A stretch of DNA of 64,000 nt from Pararobbsia silviterrae (GTDB lineage Bacteria > Pseudomonadota > Gammaproteobacteria > Burkholderiales > Burkholderiaceae): positions 372,001 through 436,000 of the forward strand of contig NZ_RBZU01000003.1 in the NCBI RefSeq assembly GCF_003628125.1. Reading direction: 5' to 3'. The position numbers and the translations under genes are program-made. Numbering within the stretch: the stretch's first letter is position 1; each line of letters opens with the position of its first letter. The notes below the pieces were generated by a model that saw only the letters and a list, made by a program, of their open reading frames with translations, did not search any database and had not been told where the DNA came from. This document shows, piece after piece, positions 1 through 9,159 of this stretch.

Positions 1-470
1 AGGATCCGGTCCGAGTCGCGCACCGACGACACTTCGGGGTTCGTCACGATCAGCGCTTCGTCGGCGAAATGCATCGCCATCAGCGCGCCCGATTCGATGC
101 CGGCGGGCGAGTCGCAGACGATGTATTCGAAGCCCATGCCGATCAGGTCTTCGATGATCTTGCCGACGCCGTCGAGCGTCAGCGCATCCTTGTCACGCGT
201 CTGCGACGCGGGAAGGATGTAGAGGTTCTCGCACTTCTTGTCCTTGATCAGCGCCTGGTTCAGGTTCGCTTCGCCCTGGATCACGTTGATCAGGTCGTAC
301 ACGACCCGGCGCTCGCAGCCCATGATCAGGTCGAGATTGCGCAGGCCGACGTCGAAATCGATGACCGCGGTCTTCGCGCCGCGCAGCGCGAGGCCCGACG
401 CAAAGCTCGCGCTCGTCGTGGTCTTGCCGACACCGCCCTTGCCCGAAGTCACCACAATGATTTTTGCCAT
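1..470 (-). CDS. minD: Septum site-determining ATPase MinD (C-terminus cut by window edge)
   Basis: Membrane-associated ATPase that recruits MinC to the membrane and is driven to oscillate by MinE, keeping FtsZ rings away from the poles. About 156 N-terminal residues are visible. The start MAKIIVVTSGKGG leads directly into the deviant Walker A motif GKGGVGKT (residues 10-17) with the signature lysine at position 11. A conserved DFDVGLRNLD segment and the DSPAGIE motif follow. The ATG at 468-470 is chosen because the Walker motif sits at the expected distance. It lies 65 bases downstream of minC on the same strand, so the two are likely co-transcribed. minE is expected beyond the left edge. 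The identification is secure. Confidence 0.96.
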   Translation of the reverse strand, partial: MAKIIVVTSGKGGVGKTTTSASFASGLALRGAKTAVIDFDVGLRNLDLIMGCERRVVYDLINVIQGEANLNQALIKDKKCENLYILPASQTRDKDALTLDGVGKIIEDLIGMGFEYIVCDSPAGIESGALMAMHFADEALIVTNPEVSSVRDSDRI

Positions 471-535
471 TCCTGGTCCTGTTATGGATCGATGATGAGT
501 GTGAAGTCGCGGGGACTCGAATACCCCGCCGACGG

Positions 536-1369
536 TCAATTCAGACGCAGTGTCTCGAACAGCAGCTTCTCCTGATCGAGCCTCACCTGCACGGGCTTGC
601 CGAGTACGTCGGCCGGCAGTGCGTTTTCGGTGGTGCGGTAGATGCCCGCGATCGAGATCAGCTCGGGTTCGAGACACGTGCAGAAAATGCGTGCCTCATG
701 GTTGCCGTGCACGCCGGCCAGCGCGCGCCCGCGCAACGGCGCGTAGATATGGATATTGCCCTCGGCGATCACCTCGGCCCCGTAGCTCACGAGACCCAGC
801 ACGACGAGATCGCCCTTCGAGTAGACCTGTTGCCCCGAACGCAGCGGCTTGTCGATCACGAGCGTGGGCCGCACGATGGTCTGCGCGTCCGCGGCCGCGA
901 TCGAAGGACTCGCGGCATCCGCGCCGACGGGCGCCGCCGCGGGCTCGCCGATCGGCAACTCGCTCTGCGCCGGGGTGGGCGTCGGAGCCGCCGCATCGGA
1001 CTCGTGCGCGCCTTTCGGGTCCTTGGCGTCCTTCGCGTCATGAAGCCCGCGCCGGTCGCGCGATTCGACGAGCGGCAGACTGCCCGCCGCGGCCCAGGCA
1101 CGCTGCGCATCGTGCGCGACGACACCGATCGGCCGCATGCGGACCTGTTCGAGCAGCGCGACGAGCGCCGCCATGTCGATGCGCTGCTCGGCCTCGAGAC
1201 GCCGCACGTCGATCGCGACGACGTCGTTCGCGAAGAATTCGGGCGTCGCCTCGAAACGGCGCGTGAGCTCCTTGCTCAACGCATCGAGATCGGTCGTCTT
1301 GACCGAAAACAGCAGCGTGTCCACCGAGCCGCTGCGCAATTCGAAATACGGCGTCTTTTTCTGCGACAT
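536..1369 (-). CDS. minC: Septum site-determining protein MinC
   Basis: Inhibitor of FtsZ polymerisation that acts with MinD. The 277 residues comprise an N-terminal MinC_N domain (about 1-105, beginning [14 protein letters not shown]), a Pro/Ala/Asp-rich linker (about 110-165), and a C-terminal beta-helix domain. That domain has the typical [27 protein letters not shown] and [14 protein letters not shown] segments that bind MinD. It is first in a minC-minD unit. The linker is longer than in E. coli MinC (231 aa), which is usual for Burkholderia relatives. The ATG at 1367-1369 gives the expected N-terminus. Confidence 0.96.
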   Translation of the reverse strand: MSQKKTPYFELRSGSVDTLLFSVKTTDLDALSKELTRRFEATPEFFANDVVAIDVRRLEAEQRIDMAALVALLEQVRMRPIGVVAHDAQRAWAAAGSLPLVESRDRRGLHDAKDAKDPKGAHESDAAAPTPTPAQSELPIGEPAAAPVGADAASPSIAAADAQTIVRPTLVIDKPLRSGQQVYSKGDLVVLGLVSYGAEVIAEGNIHIYAPLRGRALAGVHGNHEARIFCTCLEPELISIAGIYRTTENALPADVLGKPVQVRLDQEKLLFETLRLN

Positions 1370-1485
1370 AAGAGGCTTGAAAAAATGTGCGGGTTATTTT
1401 ACAGGGCTCCGCTCGGAACCAAGAAAAAAAGCAAGCGAGGCGTCGCTCCAGGGGCATTCGGCATCCGTGCGCCGATGCCGCCGAT

Positions 1486-1495
1486 TGACATGTCA
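1486..1495. promoter_or_regulatory. Short palindrome in the minC/chemoreceptor divergent region
   Basis: A perfect 10-base palindrome, TGACATGTCA, followed immediately by a further ATGTCA. It lies in the 250-base region between minC (leftward) and the chemoreceptor gene (rightward). It could be a repressor site. No recognised promoter or terminator was identified in the rest of this region. Confidence 0.25.
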
Positions 1496-1619
1496 TGTCA
1501 CATCTTCGACTTATCCGCACAAACCCTGATACGGCATCCGAAAGCGTGCGCCGTTATGTCAGGGGCGAGCCGGCTCGAACGGCTGCCGGCACGATCGCGC
1601 TATACGGGGAATTGAAAGC

Positions 1620-3260
1620 ATGCTGAAAAACATCACTATTCGCGGTGGCCTGACCTTGGTCATCGGGATCTTTGTTGCCTTCCTGGTCGTCGTGATCGGG
1701 GTCGGGTTCGCGGGCCTCAAGCTCGCCAACACCGGGCTGCATCAAGTGCAACACAACTCGTCGGCGCTTTCGAGTCTCAAGACCAGTTCCGAAAAGCTGC
1801 TCAAGGTCCGCCTCGCGCTCGGCACCTACGAGACGCTGTTCAGCGTCGGCAAGCAGACCGACGATCTGCTGCCCGCCGCGCACAAGGTTCTCGTGGAGTC
1901 GAACAACGATTTCGCCCAATACATGAACACGCCGTTCTCCTCGCCCGACGAACAGGCACTGGCCGACACCGTCGCCAAGGCGCGCAAGACGCTCGTCGAC
2001 GACGCGATCGAGGTCGAATTCAAGGCACTCAACGACAACGACTTCACGACGTTCCGCAATATCCAAGGCCAGACGGCCAACGATCTCTACGCCAAATACG
2101 CGACCGCGATCAGCGCGCTCGAAGACTATCAGGTCAGCAACGAGCAGAAGGAAGCCGACGTCGCGGGCAAGCGGTTCACGATCGCGTCGTCGCTGTTTCT
2201 CGCGATCGGAGCGATCACGATCCTCGTCGCGCTGATCGCCCGCGTGATGCTCTCGGCCGCGCTCGTCAAACCGGTCCAGCACACGATGGCGCATTTCGAC
2301 CGCATGGCGGCCGGCGACCTCAGCGTCGACATCCGCGGCGGCGGGCGCAATGAAATGGGACAACTCCTGATCTCGCTGCAGAAGATGCGCGAGGGTCTGA
2401 TCACGACGGTCTCGCAAGTGCGCGCGAGCACCGATGCGATCCATCTCGGCACGAACGAGATCGCGTCGGGCAATATCGATCTGTCGCGCCGGACCGAACA
2501 GCAAGCCGCCGCGCTCGAAGAAACGGCGGCGAGCATGGAAGAGCTCTCGGCCACGGTCAAGCAGAACGCCGATAACGCGAAGCAAGCGAGCCGCCTGGCC
2601 CACAATGCGTCGGATACCGTGACACGCGGCGGCAACGTCGTGGGCCGCGTGATCGAAACGATGAACGGCATTTCGGAGGCGTCGCGCAAAGTCGCGGAAA
2701 TCATCGGCGTCATCGAGGGCATCGCGTTCCAGACCAACATCCTCGCGTTGAACGCCGCGGTCGAAGCGGCGCGCGCGGGCGAACAGGGCCGCGGCTTCGC
2801 GGTCGTCGCGTCCGAAGTGCGCAGCCTCGCCCAACGTTCGGGCACGGCCGCGAAGGAAATCAAGGACCTCATCGGCGCATCGGTCGCGCGCGTCGAGCAA
2901 GGATCGGCGCTCGTCAGCGAAGCCGGTTCGACGATGAAGGAAGCGATGACCTCGGTCGGACGCGTGACCGACATCATGGGCGAGATCGAAGCCGCCGCGC
3001 GCGAGCAAAGCGACGGCATCGAACAGGTCAACAAGGCGATCACGCAGATCGACGAAGTCACCCAACACAATGCGGCGCTCGTCGAAGAAGCAGCCGCGTC
3101 GGCGAAGTCGCTCGAGGAACAAGCCGCGATCCTGCGCGAAGCGGTCGCCGTGTTCCGCGTCCGCGCGAGCGATCGCGACGGCCTCGCATCATCGGGCGGA
3201 TCGAGCGGCGCCGCCGCGCGTGAAGGCGGCTTCGCGAAGCGTGAACTGAGTCCTGCCTGA
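1620..3260 (+). CDS. Methyl-accepting chemotaxis protein, Tar/Tsr-like architecture
   Basis: Inner-membrane chemoreceptor of 546 residues. TM1 is at about 9-31, followed by a periplasmic four-helix-bundle sensor to about 185, TM2 at about 188-210, a HAMP domain (about 212-264, with [11 protein letters not shown]) and a cytoplasmic signalling bundle. The hairpin tip [20 protein letters not shown] that contacts CheA and CheW is fully conserved. There is no C-terminal NWETF-type pentapeptide, so CheR/CheB would not be tethered. The ligand cannot be read from the sequence. The receptor stands alone, away from flagellar or che genes, and is paralogous to the receptor at 24371-25999. Confidence 0.95.
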   Translation: MLKNITIRGGLTLVIGIFVAFLVVVIGVGFAGLKLANTGLHQVQHNSSALSSLKTSSEKLLKVRLALGTYETLFSVGKQTDDLLPAAHKVLVESNNDFAQYMNTPFSSPDEQALADTVAKARKTLVDDAIEVEFKALNDNDFTTFRNIQGQTANDLYAKYATAISALEDYQVSNEQKEADVAGKRFTIASSLFLAIGAITILVALIARVMLSAALVKPVQHTMAHFDRMAAGDLSVDIRGGGRNEMGQLLISLQKMREGLITTVSQVRASTDAIHLGTNEIASGNIDLSRRTEQQAAALEETAASMEELSATVKQNADNAKQASRLAHNASDTVTRGGNVVGRVIETMNGISEASRKVAEIIGVIEGIAFQTNILALNAAVEAARAGEQGRGFAVVASEVRSLAQRSGTAAKEIKDLIGASVARVEQGSALVSEAGSTMKEAMTSVGRVTDIMGEIEAAAREQSDGIEQVNKAITQIDEVTQHNAALVEEAAASAKSLEEQAAILREAVAVFRVRASDRDGLASSGGSSGAAAREGGFAKRELSPA

Positions 3261-3359
3261 TCGGAATCGCGCGCGTGGCGGCACGTCACCGCGCCGTATC
3301 GAACGCAATGGACACGGTGCACGCGACACACGCAGCGCGCGGCGCCCGGCCGATCCGAC

Positions 3360-3436
3360 TTGTCCCCAGTTCATGTTGAAAGGCTTGTGGACAAGCGCAG
3401 GGATAAGTCTTCAAGTCCTTGATCGCGCGCATGAAA
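3360..3436 (+). repeat. 77-base direct repeat, copy A
   Basis: Starts TTGTCCCCAG, contains TTGTGGACAA at 3385-3394 and ends GATCGCGCGCATGAAA. Together with copy B it fits the pattern TTGTCCCCAG-N3-ATGTTGA-N-AG-N2-TTGTGGACAA-N-CGC, then GnATAA, CAAG and TGATC blocks at identical spacing. TGTGGACAA is one base from the DnaA-box complement TGTGGATAA. Identical length and positional conservation of the blocks suggest a functional element rather than chance. Confidence 0.75.
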
Positions 3437-3488
3437 CATGGCGCGATTCAAATTCGTGCGGCGTGCGCGGCGTGCGCTCCGCGCGGAG

Positions 3489-3565
3489 TTGTCCCCAGGA
3501 AATGTTGACAGCGTTGTGGACAACCGCTCGCATAACTTCCCAAGCCCCTGATCCGGCACGCGAAA
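3489..3565 (+). repeat. 77-base direct repeat, copy B
   Basis: Second copy, 129 bases downstream of copy A. It has the same TTGTCCCCAG start, TTGTGGACAA at 3514-3523, CATAACTTCCCAAGCCCCTG in place of the matching block, and GCACGCGAAA at its end. Its 3' end is 160 bases before the M3 peptidase start codon. Confidence 0.75.
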
Positions 3566-3725
3566 TCTGACGCGGCGCGAAAGCGTGCGCGCGCATCGGG
3601 GAGGCACGCACGCGGTCGCCAGCAGGCGGACATGACTTGCGCGGCGCGCGCCCGTCGCGGCTCGTGCAAAAGACGTTTCGGCGGACTACTATCTGCGTCT
3701 CGCCTTCTCGTTCGATCGATCCGTC

Positions 3726-5801
3726 ATGTCCGATTCGCGCGCCGCCAATCCCCTGCTGCAACCCTGGAACACGCCGTACGATCTCCCGCCGTTCGTCGAC
3801 GTCAAGCCCGCGCATTTCGCGCCCGCCTTCGAGGTCGCGATGGCCGAGCATCTCGCCGAACTCGATGCCATTGCATCGAATGCGACGGCGCCCGACTTCG
3901 CGAACACGGTCCAGGCCTTCGACGAAGCGGGCCGTCTCTATACGCGGATCGCGCATCTGTTTTCGAACCTGACGTCGAGCGAGACCTCGCCCGAACTGCA
4001 AAGCGTCGAAATGGCGCTCGCGCCGCGGATCGCCGCGCACGAGAACGCGATCTACATGCACGCGGGCATCTTCGAGCGCCTCGCGACGCTCCATGCGAAG
4101 CGCGACGCGCTCGGACTCGACGCCGAACAGCACCGCCTGCTCGAACGCAAGCATCTCGAGTTCGTCCGCGCGGGCGCGCGGCTGTCGAACGATGATCGCG
4201 CGCGCTACGCGCAATTGACCGAAACGCTCGCGACGCTCTCGACGCAGTTCGCGCAGAACGTCCTCGCCGATGAGGCGGCGTTCGCGCTCCCGCTCGTCGG
4301 TGACGCCGATCTCGCGGGCCTGCCCGCGTCCGTACGCGCGGCTGCGCGTGCGGCCGCGGCCGAACGCGGTCTGCCGGAAGGCAGCCATGTGATCACGCTG
4401 TCGCCGTCGATCGCCGAGCCGTTCATGACGTTCTCGACGCGCCGCGATCTGCGCGAAACGATCTGGCGCGCGCGCGTCGCACGCGGCGCGCAGGCGGGCG
4501 CACACGACAATCGCGCGATCGCCGCGCAGATCGTGGCGCTGCGTCAGCAACAAGCGTCGATGCACGGCTTCGCGACGTATGCGGCATTCAAACTCGACGA
4601 CAGCATGGCGCGCACGCCCGAAGCGGTGAACGATCTGCTGATGCGCGCATGGCGTCCCGCGCTCGAAAAGGCCGACGCCGATCGCCAACGCCTCACGCAG
4701 ATGGCCGTCGAACTCGGCGAGCCGACGCCGATCGCGGCATGGGACTGGCGCTATCTCGCCGAACGCGTGCGCCAGACGCGCTACGACCTCGACGATGCCG
4801 AACTCAAGCCGTACTTCTCGCTCGACAATATGATCGCGGCGATGTTCGACTGCGCGAACCGGCTCTTCGGCCTGCAGTTCATCGAACGCCAGGGTGTCGC
4901 CTTGTATCACCCCGATGCGCGGCTCTGGGAGGTCCACGATCGCGCGGGCCGGCAGATCGGCACGTTCATCGGCGACAACTTCGCGCGCCAGACCAAGCGC
5001 GGCGGCGCGTGGATGAGCGTGTTCCAGAGTCAGTCGGGCATCGGCGGCGGGACGTTGCCGATCGTGATCAACAACAATAATTTCGCGAAGGCCGAACGCA
5101 CGCTGCTGAGCTTCGACGACGTGCGCACGCTGTTCCACGAGTTCGGCCACGGCCTGCACGGCCTGCTCTCGAACGTGCGCTACGAAGGCCTCGCGGGCAC
5201 CCAGGTGCTGCGCGATTTCGTCGAACTGCCGTCGCAGATCTTCGAGAACTGGGCCGAGGAACCCGAGGTGCTCCGCCGCCACGCGCGGCACGTCGAGACG
5301 GGCGAACCGATCCCGCTCGCGCTGCTCGACAAGCTCAAGCGCGCGCGTCAGTTCGATCAGGCATGGGCGTCGATCCAGTATGTCGGTCCCGCGCTCATCG
5401 ATATGGCGCTGCATGCGCTGCCCAACGGCACGCCCGTCGATCTCGCGGCATTCGAAGCCGAACAGTGCGCGAAACTCGGCGTGCCCGCCGATATCGGCCA
5501 ACGTCACTATTTGCCGCACTTCCAGCATCTCTTCGCGGGCGCGGGCTATGCGGCCGGCTACTACGTCTATATGTGGGCCGAAGTGCTCGACGCCGACGGC
5601 TACGATGCGTTCGTCGAACAGGGCGATCCGTTCGACGCGGCGACCGCGCAGCGCCTCCATCGTTATATTTACAGCTCGGGCAATTCGCTCGAACCCGGTG
5701 CGGCCTATCGCGCGTTTCGCGGCCGCGAGCCGAAAGTCGAACCGATGCTCGCGAAACGCGGCCTCATCGACATCGGCGAGGCCGCGGCCGTCGGCGCCTG
5801 A
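3726..5801 (+). CDS. prlC: M3-family zinc oligopeptidase (oligopeptidase A)
   Basis: Cytoplasmic thimet-type metallopeptidase that degrades short peptides, including cleaved signal peptides. The 691 residues match the family length (680-700). The zinc motif HEFGH is at residues 471-475, followed about 30 residues later by VELPSQIFENW with the third-ligand glutamate region. The C-terminal GYAAGYYVYMWAEVLDAD motif is typical of the family. The ATG at 3726 gives MSDSRAANPLLQPWNTP, the usual family start. It is followed after 35 bases by a DUF1993 gene, possibly co-transcribed. A 77-base repeat pair lies upstream. Confidence 0.95.
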   Translation: MSDSRAANPLLQPWNTPYDLPPFVDVKPAHFAPAFEVAMAEHLAELDAIASNATAPDFANTVQAFDEAGRLYTRIAHLFSNLTSSETSPELQSVEMALAPRIAAHENAIYMHAGIFERLATLHAKRDALGLDAEQHRLLERKHLEFVRAGARLSNDDRARYAQLTETLATLSTQFAQNVLADEAAFALPLVGDADLAGLPASVRAAARAAAAERGLPEGSHVITLSPSIAEPFMTFSTRRDLRETIWRARVARGAQAGAHDNRAIAAQIVALRQQQASMHGFATYAAFKLDDSMARTPEAVNDLLMRAWRPALEKADADRQRLTQMAVELGEPTPIAAWDWRYLAERVRQTRYDLDDAELKPYFSLDNMIAAMFDCANRLFGLQFIERQGVALYHPDARLWEVHDRAGRQIGTFIGDNFARQTKRGGAWMSVFQSQSGIGGGTLPIVINNNNFAKAERTLLSFDDVRTLFHEFGHGLHGLLSNVRYEGLAGTQVLRDFVELPSQIFENWAEEPEVLRRHARHVETGEPIPLALLDKLKRARQFDQAWASIQYVGPALIDMALHALPNGTPVDLAAFEAEQCAKLGVPADIGQRHYLPHFQHLFAGAGYAAGYYVYMWAEVLDADGYDAFVEQGDPFDAATAQRLHRYIYSSGNSLEPGAAYRAFRGREPKVEPMLAKRGLIDIGEAAAVGA

Positions 5802-5836
5802 ATCCCCTTAAAACATATCGCTTGCAGGAGACCCCC

Positions 5837-6346
5837 ATGTCGATCTCGATCTACGAAATGTCCGTCCCGGTGTTCATCCGCGGCCTGCGCGTGCTGTCGA
5901 CGCTCATCGACAAAGCCGAGGCCTACGCGGAAGCGAATCAGCTCGCGCCCGCCATCCTGCTCGATGCGCGACTCGCGCCCGACATGATGTCGTTGACGGG
6001 TCAGGTCCAGCGCGCGAGCGACACGTCGAAACTGTCGGGCCAGCGGCTCAGCGGCGTCGCGGCGCCGCGCTTCGAGGACAACGAGACGACGTTCAACGAG
6101 CTTCAGCAACGTATCGCCAAGACCGTCGCCTATCTCGAGACGCTCGATCCCGCCTCGTTCGCCGACGCGGAGAGCCGCGTGATCCAGCTCAACTTCGGCG
6201 AGTTCAAGCCGAACTTCACCGGCGTCAGCTACCTGCTGACCTTCGCGATCCCGAACTTCTTCTTCCATGTGACGACCGCGCACGACATCCTGCGTCATAA
6301 CGGGCTGCCGATCGGCAAGCGCGATTTTCTGGGCCCGTTTAACTGA
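5837..6346 (+). CDS. DUF1993 family protein
   Basis: A 169-residue soluble protein recognised by family features: the start MSISIYEMSVPVFIRGLRVL, the central LAPDMMSLTGQVQRASD and the end HVTTAHDILRHNGLPIGKRDFLG. The family has a four-helix DinB-like appearance and no established biochemical role. The ATG at 5837 is preceded by CAGGAG at a suitable distance, whereas in-frame upstream extensions run through the peptidase gene in another frame and are shadows. It sits 35 bases after the peptidase gene, so an operon is likely. Confidence 0.9.
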   Translation: MSISIYEMSVPVFIRGLRVLSTLIDKAEAYAEANQLAPAILLDARLAPDMMSLTGQVQRASDTSKLSGQRLSGVAAPRFEDNETTFNELQQRIAKTVAYLETLDPASFADAESRVIQLNFGEFKPNFTGVSYLLTFAIPNFFFHVTTAHDILRHNGLPIGKRDFLGPFN

Positions 6347-6375
6347 AACCCTGTCGGATACAGTGATCTGAAACC

Positions 6376-7356
6376 ATGACACGTACGATTCGATGGGGGA
6401 TCCTCGGACCCGGACGGATTGCCGAGCAGTTCGCGCAAGGCATTCAGGCGTCGTCCGATGCCGAGCTGCTCGCGATCGGCTCGCGATCGATCGACAACGC
6501 GCATCGCTTCGCGGACCGCTTCGGCGTCGCGCGCCGCTATGGCAGCTATGCCGAGCTTGTCGCGGACGCCGACATCGACGTCATCTATATCGCCGTCCCG
6601 CACCCGCAGCATGTGAGCGCGGCGCTCCTTTGCCTCGACGCCGGCAAGGCCGTGCTCTGCGAGAAGCCGTTCACGGTCAACCTCGGCGAAGCCGAGCGCG
6701 TCGTCGCGAAGGCGCGCGACGCACGCGTGTTCCTCATGGAAGCGCTCTGGACGCGTTTTATCCCGGCCGTTGTGCACGCGAAGGCGCTGATCGACAGCGG
6801 CGCGATCGGTACGCCGAAAATGGTGCAGGCCGATTTCGGCGCGGTCTTCAATGTCGACGATACGCATCGCGTGATGGATCCCGCGCTTGCGGGCGGCGCG
6901 CTGCTCGATATCGGCATCTATCCGATCTCGATCGCCACGTTCTTCCTCGGCCCCGTCGAGGACGTGCAGGCGAGCGCGTCGATCGGGCATACCGGGGTCG
7001 ACGAGCAAGTCGCGGTCAGCATGCGGCATCGCGACGGCGGCATCAGTCTGTCGGGCGCGACGATCCTCGCGCGCTCGCCGTTCGATGCGGTCGTCACGGG
7101 CACGACGGGGCGCATCCGGCTCAACGGCGAGCTGTGCCGTCCACGCAGCCTGACGCTCACGCGCGGCGACACCGACGAGCACATCGACTTGCCGTATGAA
7201 GGCAACGGCTATCAATTCCAGGCCGATCACGTCAACGCATGCCTGCGCGCGGGCCGGCTCGAAAGCGCGCTGCTGCCGCTCGATCACTCGCTCGCGACGA
7301 TGAAGGTGCTCGATCAGGCGCGCGCGCGCATCGGCCTCAGATACCCGTTCGAGTAG
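6376..7356 (+). CDS. Gfo/Idh/MocA family NAD(P)-dependent oxidoreductase
   Basis: A 326-residue two-domain dehydrogenase. The N-terminal Rossmann fold has GILGPGRIA (residues 8-16), and the family's EKP motif is at 96-98 (CEKPFTVNLGEAE). The C-terminal GFO_IDH_MocA alpha/beta domain follows. Within the family it looks like the trans-1,2-dihydrodiol / D-xylose dehydrogenase group (MEALWTRFIPA motif), but the substrate is uncertain. It is 29 bases after the DUF1993 gene. Its last 20 bases overlap the end of the convergent LysR gene. Confidence 0.9.
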   Translation: MTRTIRWGILGPGRIAEQFAQGIQASSDAELLAIGSRSIDNAHRFADRFGVARRYGSYAELVADADIDVIYIAVPHPQHVSAALLCLDAGKAVLCEKPFTVNLGEAERVVAKARDARVFLMEALWTRFIPAVVHAKALIDSGAIGTPKMVQADFGAVFNVDDTHRVMDPALAGGALLDIGIYPISIATFFLGPVEDVQASASIGHTGVDEQVAVSMRHRDGGISLSGATILARSPFDAVVTGTTGRIRLNGELCRPRSLTLTRGDTDEHIDLPYEGNGYQFQADHVNACLRAGRLESALLPLDHSLATMKVLDQARARIGLRYPFE

Positions 7357-8356
7357 CGGCGCCCCAGATCGGGTCCTCGGCGAAACGCTCGGCGAGAAAA
7401 TCGATGAGCGTGCGCAGAATCGCGGGCATGTGCTTGCGCGACGCATAGACGGCATAGATCGTCATCTCGTCGGGACGCAGATCGGGCAGCAACGCGACGA
7501 GCTTGCCCTCGCGAACGAGCTGCTGGACCGCATAAGCGGGCTGCATCGTGATGCCCGCGCCGGCCACCGCGGCCTCGCGCAGTACCGTGACCTCGTTCGC
7601 GCTGAGATTGCCGGTCACGGGCACGGCGATCGTGCTGTCTGTGCTGTCTGCGCCGTCAGTACCGTCTGCGCCATCGCGGCTGTCACCCGCTTCGCCACGC
7701 GAGCGAAGGCCCTCGCGTTCCCGCTGCTCACCCGCGGCCCGATCGCGCGGCGCGAAGCGCCAGAAGCTTTTGCTGAAGTACGTGTAGGTCAGGCAATTGT
7801 GGCCGCTGAGGTCCTCGGCGCGCGTCGGCGTGCCGTATCGCTCGAGATAGGCGGGCGACGCGCAGACGATCGACGGGCAATGGCCGAGCGGTCGCGCGAT
7901 CAGCGCGGGATCGAGATCGTTCGTCACGCGGATCGCGAGATCGACACGTTCCTCGACGAGATTCACGAGCCGATCGACCAGCAGCATATCGATCGACGTG
8001 CCCGGATACTGCTCGACATAACGCACGAGAAGCGGCGCGAGATACGCATGTCCGATCGACATGCTGCACGTGAGCCGCAGCGCACCGCGCGGCACCGCAT
8101 CGTCGTCGAGCGCACACCGCATCTCGCCGGCGACGTCGAGCATCTTCCGGCAACGCGGCAGCGTCTCGTTACCCGCGTCGGTCAGGCTCAGGCGACGCGT
8201 GGTCCGGTGCAGCAGGCGCGCGCCGACCCACGCCTCCATTTCGTTGAGGTAGCGCGATACCATCGCGCGTGACATGTCGAGCGCCTGCGACGCGGCGGTC
8301 AAGCTCCCGCGGTCGACGACTTCGACGAACACCTTAGCGGCGATCAGACGATCCAT
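7337..8356 (-). CDS. LysR-family transcriptional regulator with a repeat-expanded insertion
   Basis: A 339-residue regulator. The N-terminal winged helix-turn-helix (MDRLIAAKVFVEVVDRGSLT, then SRAMVSRYLNEMEAWVGARL) and an inducer-binding domain (RLTCSMSIGHAYLAPLLV onward) are clear. Residues about 225-260 form an atypical hydrophilic insertion rich in Arg/Glu, then Asp/Gly/Thr/Ser, encoded by 9-base tandem units at 7632-7685. Start ATG at 8354-8356; upstream in-frame sequence is non-coding. It is divergent from the NAD(P)-binding protein at 8459, which is its likely target, and its 3' end overlaps the Gfo/Idh gene by 20 bases. Confidence 0.93.
   Translation of the reverse strand: MDRLIAAKVFVEVVDRGSLTAASQALDMSRAMVSRYLNEMEAWVGARLLHRTTRRLSLTDAGNETLPRCRKMLDVAGEMRCALDDDAVPRGALRLTCSMSIGHAYLAPLLVRYVEQYPGTSIDMLLVDRLVNLVEERVDLAIRVTNDLDPALIARPLGHCPSIVCASPAYLERYGTPTRAEDLSGHNCLTYTYFSKSFWRFAPRDRAAGEQREREGLRSRGEAGDSRDGADGTDGADSTDSTIAVPVTGNLSANEVTVLREAAVAGAGITMQPAYAVQQLVREGKLVALLPDLRPDEMTIYAVYASRKHMPAILRTLIDFLAERFAEDPIWGAATRTGI
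7632..7685. repeat. Degenerate 9-base tandem repeat inside the LysR gene
   Basis: Six consecutive 9-base units: gtgctgtct twice, then gcgccgtca, gtaccgtct, gcgccatcg and cggctgtca. On the coding strand these encode the Asp/Gly/Thr/Ser-rich stretch of the LysR insertion. Unit length is a multiple of three, so the frame is maintained. Confidence 0.7.
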
Positions 8357-8383
8357 ATGAATTCGAACGATTAATGCAACAAA

Positions 8384-8401
8384 GACGTCGGAATTATCGT
8401 C
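8384..8401. promoter_or_regulatory. Candidate operator between divergent lysR and NAD(P)-binding protein genes
   Basis: GACG-N10-CGTC, imperfect dyad in the 102-base divergent intergenic region, where a LysR regulator would normally bind. The dyad is short and the assignment rests mainly on position. Confidence 0.25.
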
Positions 8402-8458
8402 TATTTCGGATCGAATCTCGCGGCTAAGATAGCCGCTGCCTACATTCAAGGAGTCGAT

Positions 8459-9073
8459 ATGAAAGTTGCACTGATCGGTATCACGGGCCGCCAGGGCTCG
8501 CGTCTCGCGACGGAGTTGCTGAGCCGCGGCCATGAAGTGACGGGCATCGCGCGCAAGGCATCGGACGTGGCGCCGCAGAAGGGCCTCACGGTCAAGCAGG
8601 CCGACGCGACGCAACCGTCGACGCTCGTGCCGGTGATCGCCGGACATGACGCGGTGATCAGCGCGAGCCGGTTTCAAAGTTCGGATGCGAACGCGCTGAC
8701 GCGCGCGCTCGCGGATGCGGGCGTCAAGCGCCTGCTCGTCGTGGGCGGCGCCGCGAGCCTCGAAGCCGCGCCCGGCAAACGCCTGCTCGATTCGCCCGAC
8801 TTCCCCGACGCCTATCGCCCCGAAGCGACAGCGGGCGCCGCGTTTCTCGAGGCCCTGCGCACGGGCGACCAGACCGTCGACTGGACCTTCCTGTCGCCGC
8901 CCGCGCTGCTCGAACCGGGTACGCGCACGGGTCAATACCGGCTCGGCACGGACAATCTGATCGTCGCGGCGAGCGGCAAGAGCGCCATTTCGATGGAGGA
9001 CTATGCGATCGCGCTCGTCGACGAACTCGAAAAGCACGCGCATAGCCGCAAGCGGTTCTCGGTCGGGTATTGA
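8459..9073 (+). CDS. NAD(P)-binding (NmrA/YwnB-like) short protein
   Basis: A 204-residue single-domain Rossmann protein. The nucleotide-binding motif GITGRQGSRLATELL is at residues 7-21, then GHDAVISASRF, LLVVGGAASLEAAPG and a C-terminal DYAIALVDELEKHAHSRKRF. This is the NAD(P)H-binding atypical-SDR group (YwnB, AzoB-like); the substrate is unknown. ATG at 8459 is preceded by AAGGAG (8448-8453). It is transcribed divergently from a LysR regulator, the classic arrangement for a LysR-controlled reductase responding to redox or electrophile stress. A strong terminator follows. Confidence 0.88.
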   Translation: MKVALIGITGRQGSRLATELLSRGHEVTGIARKASDVAPQKGLTVKQADATQPSTLVPVIAGHDAVISASRFQSSDANALTRALADAGVKRLLVVGGAASLEAAPGKRLLDSPDFPDAYRPEATAGAAFLEALRTGDQTVDWTFLSPPALLEPGTRTGQYRLGTDNLIVAASGKSAISMEDYAIALVDELEKHAHSRKRFSVGY

Positions 9074-9090
9074 GCAGGACGCCGGACCTA

Positions 9091-9123
9091 AAAAAAGGGA
9101 ACGCATCGGCGTTCCCTTTTTTT
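9091..9123. terminator. Bidirectional rho-independent terminator
   Basis: Perfect 8-base stem (GGGAACGC and GCGTTCCC) with a 4-base loop, flanked by six A on the left and seven T on the right. It ends the NAD(P)-binding protein gene and can also stop transcription from the convergent transporter gene. Confidence 0.93.
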
Positions 9124-9159
9124 GACTCGATCGGTGACGTCCGGCCGAAGCCGGTCCGC

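Larger units (their letters stand above)
3261..3725. other. 465-base intergenic region with a 77-base direct repeat, otherwise non-coding
   Basis: No gene is supported here. The region is downstream of the chemoreceptor gene and upstream of the M3 peptidase gene. It holds two diverged copies of a 77-base element (listed separately) and presumably the peptidase promoter. The small reading frames crossing it are shadows without family resemblance or ribosome-binding sites. Confidence 0.7.

Noticed and set aside
1423-1447. Hairpin AGCGA-GGCG-TCGCT beside a run of A, as a minus-strand terminator
   Set aside because: Only five pairs, and no leftward gene ends here; it lies upstream of minC, so termination makes little sense.
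3411-5660. A 749-codon open frame on the minus strand
   Set aside because: Antisense to the M3 oligopeptidase gene, Arg/Glu-rich composition and no family resemblance; a shadow.
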